From: Spisula solida
Lineage: Eukaryota; Mollusca; Bivalvia; Venerida; Mactridae
Direction of reading: 5' to 3'
Length of the DNA: 64,000 nt
Assembly (NCBI GenBank): GCA_947247005.1
Contig: OX365956.1
Coordinates: forward strand, 16,512,089 to 16,576,088
Part shown: piece after piece, positions 57,800 through 64,000 of the stretch
Position numbering within the stretch: position 1 is the stretch's first letter
How the letters are laid out: each line of letters starts with the position of its first letter
Notes under the pieces: generated by a model
What the model was told of the DNA's origin: nothing
Databases searched by the model: none
The model's input: only the letters and a program-made list of their open reading frames with translations
Made by a program: the position numbers and the translations under genes

Positions 57800-58560
57800 A
57801 ACACTTTATAAGGCTTTATTATCCTAAGTGGTGTTTTCATCACTGCGCTGTCTGTTCCTCTTTGTACGATTTGGTACTCGGATGTATTTTGTCCCTTTGG
57901 TATATGTAAGTTCTAATATATGCAAGCAATCATGAGCTTGGGGACTTCCGTTTTAAGTAGTGTTCCCATCAGCACCTCGTTGCACCATCGAGAATGTGTT
58001 ATGTCCCTTTTGCTCTGTAAGTACTCGTATATACACGTATGCATGAATCATGAGCTTGGGGACTTCCGTTTTAAGTAGTTTTCCCATTAGCACCTCGTTG
58101 CACCATCGAGACTGTGTTATGTCCCCTTTGCTCTGTAAGGACTCGTATATACACGTATGCATGAATCATGAGCTTGGGGACTACTGTTTTAAGTAGTGTT
58201 CCCATCAGCACCCCATTAAACCATTGAGTATGTGTTGTGTCCCTTTTGCTCTGTAAGTACTCGTATATACACGTATGCATGAATCATGAGCTTGGGGACT
58301 TTTGTTTTAAGTAGTGTTCCCATCAGCACCCCATTAAACCATTGAGTATGTGTTGTGTCCCTTTTGCTCGATAAGTACTCGTATATATACATGAATCGTG
58401 AGCTATGGCGACTCCTCTTTTAAGTTGTATTCCCATGAGCATCCCATTGTACCATTGAGTTTGTGTTGTGTCCCTTTGCTTTGTAAGCAATAGTATATAT
58501 TAAATATATTCCATCGTGCGCTGGATGGCCTCCTGTTCTAAATGGCGTTCCCATCCGACT
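57800..58560 (+). repeat. 118-bp satellite, about six units
   Basis: CATGAGCTTGGGGACTTCCG recurs at 57931, 58049, 58167 and 58285, then in shorter or diverged units at about 58397 and 58513. Each is followed by 'TTTTAAGTAGTGTTCCCATC', 'AGCACC', 'GTGTTATGTCCCTTTTGCTC' and 'ACTCGTATATACACGTATGC'. The central units are most alike. Minus-strand frames over the units are repeat shadows. Confidence 0.88.
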
Positions 58561-58689
58561 TTCATGAATATTTTGGGAACGAAAGAATTTTGTTGACTAC
58601 ACAATATGTCCAGCTTAACTGCTTTATTTGTTCCATGTGATTTTAATCATAATAAGTGTACATGCACTGGATACACTTTGTATGACTCA

Positions 58690-59164
<475 letters not shown>

Positions 59165-59467
59165 TTAAAAAACATGACGTATATACATAATAAACAATAT
59201 TGTAATTAGAATATATCATTGATATGCGATAGCAAAAAAAACCAGTACGAAATAACATGTCATATCAACGTTAAGCAATCAGAACACGTGTATTTCTAAT
59301 AAAACGGTCAACATCTGTATGCACGTGTAATCCTTGCACGTGTACATGTGAGGGAACATATCTACTCTAAATCTACTAACAGTACTATTATAATAGCATT
59401 CCAATCTGAGCGCATATATTGCATTACTACGTGAAAATAACCAACTACATTAGTAGGAAAATAGTAC

Positions 59468-59652
59468 ATGTAGTAGGAAAACTCGTGTAGGAAAACTCGT
59501 GTAGGAAAACTCGTGTAGGAAAATTCCTAGTAGCAAAACTCGTAGGAGCAAAACTCGTAGTAGGAAAATTCGTAGTAGGAAAATTCGTAGTAGCAAAACT
59601 TGTAGTAGGAAAATAGTAGTAGGAAAACTCGTATTAGGAAAACTAGTAGTAC
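59468..59652 (+). repeat. 14- to 17-bp minisatellite
   Basis: Four 14-bp units GTAGGAAAACTCGT are followed by about seven 17-bp units of the form AGTAGGAAAATTCGT with AG added. The longer unit looks like the shorter one plus TAG. Confidence 0.85.
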
Positions 59653-59979
59653 AGAAGTTTATTGTTTTAGATTATTGATGTTTAGTTACGTAATACATGT
59701 AGTACGATACTGAGATATGTTCATCAAATTATGCAAGTTCATCACTATGTTTCTGATTACCATAGAAAATGATTGACTAAATTATGACAAAAATGTTCTG
59801 ATGGGTATTGTATAACAAATACTTAAACTTGTATCAAGTGAACAATTCTATGTTTTTATATTCTGTTTGTTTCCGGTAACTTAGGCCAAGTTAAGGTAGA
59901 GAAGTCGGATTTTTTTTCAAATTTAATTTTAATTTACGTAGAAGAAGAGCAACGACAACAACCTTTTAAATGCAGTTTG

Positions 59980-60355
59980 AAGTTATCGTCCTCGTTGCCA
60001 ATGCAGTTTTGCAGTTATCGCACTCAATGTTAGTGCAGTTTTGCAGTTATCGCACTCATTGCTAGTGCAGTTTTGCAGTTGTCGCCCTTCTTTCCAATTG
60101 CAAGCAGTTATCTCAGTCCTTTCCCATGCGGTATTGCAGTTATTGCACTCCTTTCAAATGCATTATTGCAGTTAACGCACTCATTTCCAATGCAGTATTT
60201 AAGTTGTCGGCCTCCTTTTCAATGCAGTATTGCAGTTACCACACTCCTTTCCAATGCAGTATTGCAGTTATTGCACTTCTTTCCAAAGCAGTATTTCAGT
60301 TGTCGCCCTCCTTTCCAATGCAGTATAGCAGAAATTGCACTTAATTTCTAATGGA
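59980..60355 (+). repeat. ~31-bp minisatellite, about eleven units
   Basis: Units such as AATGCAGTATTGCAGTTATC then GCACTCCTTTCC repeat from 59980 to 60355, more regular on the right. 'TGTCGCCCTCC' and 'TTATTGCACTCC' alternate, which suggests a two-unit higher-order repeat. The open plus frames are shadows. Confidence 0.85.
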
Positions 60356-61904
60356 GTATGTAAAGCATATATATTGCAATCTTTAATACTATGATACAAT
60401 ATGTGGTTGCATAAATTTCACATTTGTAGCAACCTTGACATTTTTGAACCCACTAACATGCCCTTAAATTTGTCAACAAACTAAATTATGAAATATACGT
60501 AGATCGACAGAATATACATGTACTTAGTAGATTACAAACTGTATTGAGTATAAAATGAAGAAAATGCTTACGATGTTTAAATTATTCATAAAGATAATTA
60601 AAAATGACCAAACCATTAAATATTGTATTACTAAAATAATTTGTTAATTTCACATCCAGGTTCAAAATTATTTACGTCACGATGAAATCACGAACGACAC
60701 GTTTTTTACGTGAAAATTCCAATTAACGTTAAGCATGTCTAATTAGCGAGTAATCAAGAAAATGTCAACAAGGACATTCCGTAATATGCAACAATGATTG
60801 GCTAATCTTTACTTCAAAGTTGTTTTTATTAAAACCCAAATGTACTGGCACAAAATTCTCAATGAAATACGAACGTGCCTACATGCTAAGCTGTCAGTCA
60901 ATGCGTCAATCAAACGACAACACAACTTGCTCCTGATGAAGTCACGTGGTATCGTTAGGCCCCGCCTTCATCCGAACTGTTACTTCACTTCATCAAATGA
61001 TCTATCTCGCACAGCGGTATATGTATCACCCAGTGAGTTATTTAAATACAAAATTTTATGTCCAATTTAAAATCGAAAATTAAATTAAACCGCTCTCCAT
61101 ATTTCGATATGAAAGATTGATAAGAGTTATGCGTTTCTAAAATGACAACTAGCTTTTACGGCTCATTCATAGGGCTGCTATAATGAATTCGGCTAATTCT
61201 TTTCGGATAAAATCATTTATCCAATGCATTTTAATCTGTGATGCGTAAATAAGCGGAACCGACTTCCAATTTTTCAAATAAACAAAAATAAAACATAAAT
61301 GATAGAAAGCCGACACCCTGGCGTCAAGACAGTTTTAACTTAAGGAGAAAATAGAAAGATTTATAATCGAATAAAATTTCATCTTTTCAGGAGAATAGTG
61401 TTTTTATTCGCGAGATAAATCCTTAAGTTTCAACCCACCAATCTATCAGGATTACCAACGTATTTCTCTATACATATAAACATTTAACTTGCAACACTGC
61501 CAGTAAAGCCATTTGGTGTTCTCTCGTATATCTATTGAAAACAAACTTCCCTTCATTACCCAATTTCAATAGCTATTTAAACCGTTTTGAAAAAACCGCG
61601 AGATTACGTGAGATTTAAACGAGAATCTCATTGTCCACAGTCGTTAACTAAAAGCATTCACGCGATACATATACCATTTGCCAGCTACAAACCGGAAGTC
61701 GATACGATTTTCATTTGCGACAACAACGGATGGTTTGTCGGAAATTGCTTCAATAAATGTGTTTTTTTTTCACTGAGCTATATCACTTTAAGGTGACAAT
61801 AAAGTTCATTAAGCGTCAATGTGAACAGTAATAATGGGATATTGCTCTGGAAATAAATTAAAACAGAAACAATTGTAGTAGGGTATCCGTAAAGACACGC
61901 CTTC
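60356..61904. other. No gene seen
   Basis: AT-rich; no exon or transposon ends recognised. Confidence 0.45.
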
Positions 61905-62215
61905 CAAACGTGTTATTGCATGTTCCTTGTTGTACCTTTCGTGCTTTGCGTGTTCCTTGTTGTACCTTTCGTGCTTTGCGTGTTCCTTGTTGTACCTTTC
62001 GCGCTTTGCGTGTTCCTTGTTGTACCTTTCGTGCTTTGCGTGTTCCTTGTTGTACCTTTCGTGCTTTGCGTGGTCCTTGTTGTACATTTCGTGCTTTGCG
62101 TGTTCCTTGTTGTACCGTTCGTGCTTTGCGTGTTCCTTGTTGTACCTTTCGTGCTTTGCAGTTTCTGTTGACAGTTCTGCCTTCACTGCCCGTTTTTTCA
62201 TTATTTATTTAGTAT
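61905..62215 (+). repeat. 30-bp array of the modular family (module 1)
   Basis: Eight units of GTGTTCCTTGTTGTACCTTT then CGTGCTTTGC start near 61918 and repeat every 30 bp to 62159. Only five or six single-base differences occur, so the array is recent. It runs on into 'AGTTTCTGTTGACAGTTCTG' and 'CCTTCACTGCCCG', the module-2 sequence in single copy. A 30-bp period keeps every frame open on both strands, giving deceptive Cys/Leu/Phe- and His/Lys/Glu-rich frames. Confidence 0.92.
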
Positions 62216-63084
62216 TTACTATTTGACAGCACACCTTCCAACCAGAAATGTTAGTGCAATGATAGTTTATCAGCAGCACACGCATACTTTGTGGGGTACA
62301 ATGAAATGCTTATAATGCATGCTTAGTGCATTATTCTAACACTGCGTTGTTTAAATGATTTGGCAAACGGTCGCATACATTGCAGTGTCTTGTTCTAGAC
62401 AACTATTCCTTGAGTTTCAAGTGTTTTTATTCTAAACATTGATATGGCATTGATAGTTCTGAGCAAGATAAGTTTACTTGTCCATTTATTCCGAACTCCA
62501 ATTATGACACTGACCGACTCATCCGTTTGCAGCACCAACAGCTCACAAACTGAAACTGAGATTGACCCGCCGAATAAAAAGTCACCAATTCCTGGCCTTA
62601 ATGCAACGTGGTAAGGAAAGATGCACACTGCATAAATAACAGAGTGCAAGAAACATATCACACCTGGAACAAGAATAAAGACCAAAACATAATACAAAAT
62701 AGAGAACTAAAATAGAACACCAGGACAGTAGCGAAAACGTCATCTCTACAACCGGAACAAGATCACTACACGAGTGCATGCCATAAACGTCTATCGCTTA
62801 GCCGACATAACCTACAAATGCAGGGACCACTATTCAGACCGATTTGCTATTCAGACTAATGCCCAGTTCTATTAGATGAGTGTTTCTGCTTACGCACGTG
62901 ATTATACCCAAGGTATACCCTTGAAAAGAATAGTGTATATGAATATTATATTTTTTTTATATTCCTCCTGTGGAATAAAGCAGTGTAATGAGACTCATAA
63001 TTATATTCAAGACAATAATTATAATGAGGCAAAATGTTTAATACATTTAAAATACAATCATGTAAATTAATACTAAAAGATAAT
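62216..63084. other. No gene seen
   Basis: No exon or repeat recognised; open frames here are short and compositionally ordinary. Confidence 0.4.
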
Positions 63085-63165
63085 AGAAACTCGGACAGGG
63101 AATGCAGCACTTAATTTAAACAGCCAAGCACAGAAAACATACCGACATACTACAATTACACGGTA
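63085..63165 (-). repeat. Copy of the modular repeat family
   Basis: On the minus strand 'CTGTGCTTGGCTGTTTAAAT', 'TAAGTGCTGCATTCCCTGTC', 'CGAGTTTCTATTATC' matches the module-2 core and the end of module 1. Confidence 0.6.
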
Positions 63166-63469
63166 CAATGTCCAACACATAACTGGGCGAGAAGACTTAA
63201 CCACTGAAGGTCCAAGTTTCAGCTGTCAAAAAGTGTATATTGCTAACACATACATTGCAATGTCGTATTTAAATCATCACTCTCTGCACCCAATTCCTGA
63301 GGCTGCATATCGGATATCAAGGAAGAGCAGCCAGTGTTGAGTGTGCAGCAAATGGAAACATTGGTATCGTCTTTATTTTGTCTCAAGTTGGAAGGACGCG
63401 GTCATACAACAGAACATCATAGAGCGAGGTCGGAACCATATTTAACTACATTGCTACGGTAATGCTAGT

Positions 63470-63645
63470 TCGCCTAGATTGACCCGTGGAAGAGCAACCG
63501 CTTCGAGGAGCAAAGGTATCGGTTTCGATCCCAAAACATCAAAAGTCATAAAAATGATACTCACTTGCTAGGTGCTAAGCATAGTTAGTTCCAGGAAACT
63601 GCTGGTTCGCCCGGCATCAGGATAATGTGACTGGGCATTCTTTAT
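63470..63645 (+). mobile_element. tRNA-derived SINE
   Basis: GACCCGTGGAAGAGCAACCG then CTTCGAG resembles an A-box region, and GGTATCGGTTTCGATCCC a B box, about 40 bp apart. The body 'TACTCACTTGCTAGGTGCTA', 'AGCATAGTTAGTTCCAGGAA' recurs at the window's right edge. Confidence 0.65.
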
Positions 63646-63919
63646 GCGCCTGCAATATTGTTGTATGGGCTGGAGGCATTTAGTACATTTAAAAATAGAA
63701 TTTGAACTTGCAATATTGATGACAATTGGAAGTTAAGATAACATCTAAATATAATTAATACTGCTATAGTATACCAGTATATTGCAACTAACTGTTCTAG
63801 TGTTGTGTTTTGAAACGTCTAACTGAATGATGCTGTTATGTTACATTACGGGCATACCGAAGAGCAACATTGGCTTGCTAACAGCAGTACTGTAGGTGTA
63901 TGTTTCTGATGTAGAATGA

Positions 63920-64000
63920 TCCCAGACGGCGACATAGAAAAGTCCTTAAAACGGTACTCACTTGCTTGGCACTCAGCATAGTTAGTTCCAGCCGGAAACT
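63920..64000 (+). mobile_element. Second copy of the SINE body, cut by the window end
   Basis: 'CGGTACTCACTTGCTTGGCA', 'CTCAGCATAGTTAGTTCCAG' and 'GGAAACT' repeat 63558-63601 with few changes, in the same orientation. The head is more worn than in the first copy. Confidence 0.65.

Noticed and set aside
60073..60351. 92-codon plus-strand frame
   Set aside because: Reads through the ~31-bp minisatellite; neighbouring frames are open for the same reason.
61809..62226. Several open frames on both strands, one with repeated KHERYNKEHA
   Set aside because: A 30-bp array keeps every frame open. The sequence belongs to a non-coding dispersed family.

Overview
The window looks like nuclear DNA of a marine mollusc, most likely a bivalve. 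It is AT-rich and has spliceosomal introns. It is full of short inverted-repeat transposons, tRNA-like SINE heads, decayed LINE ends and tandem arrays. Two dispersed families, one opening with 'AGCTCACCTG' and closing with 'GGTGAGC...CCCTCTTGTT', the other carrying 'GGGGGCATA', are ones I associate with bivalve genomes. The species is not identifiable from sequence alone.

Coding content is confined to the first 19 kb. Two paralogous C2H2 zinc-finger genes lie tail to tail. ZNF-A (+ strand) enters from the left and ends at 2477, with exons 182-418 and 1030-2477. ZNF-B (- strand) has exons 18693-18229, 15861-15622, 14770-14610 and 13735-12359. Splice sites and phases add up exactly in both genes. 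The order and spacing of fingers match between the paralogs, several introns cut a finger at the same place, and each protein ends in a long disordered tail built from a different in-frame minisatellite. Both genes continue upstream of what can be read: A runs off the window, and B lacks a recognisable first coding exon. They are probably sequence-specific nuclear DNA-binding regulators; their targets are unknown.

The 9.9 kb between the two stop codons (2.5-12.4 kb) holds MITEs, bivalve-type dispersed repeats and a 52-bp tandem array interrupted by a hAT-like MITE with a perfect 8-bp target duplication. The introns of ZNF-B carry a pogo/Tigger-like element, hAT-like elements, a SINE head and a perfect 20-bp-arm hairpin.

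From about 19.5 kb to the end I find no convincing protein-coding gene. It may be intergenic or lie inside a long intron. It has a GC-rich patch and promoter-like CpG stretch at 20.2-20.9 kb, a CRE/E2F-like cluster near 22.5 kb, and many inverted-repeat elements. It also has LINE reverse-transcriptase tails at 25.5 and 53.6 kb, and satellites with periods of 61, 118, about 85, about 30, 14-17 and 5 bp. One modular repeat family recurs at seven places, and two different parts of it have each been expanded into a tandem array.
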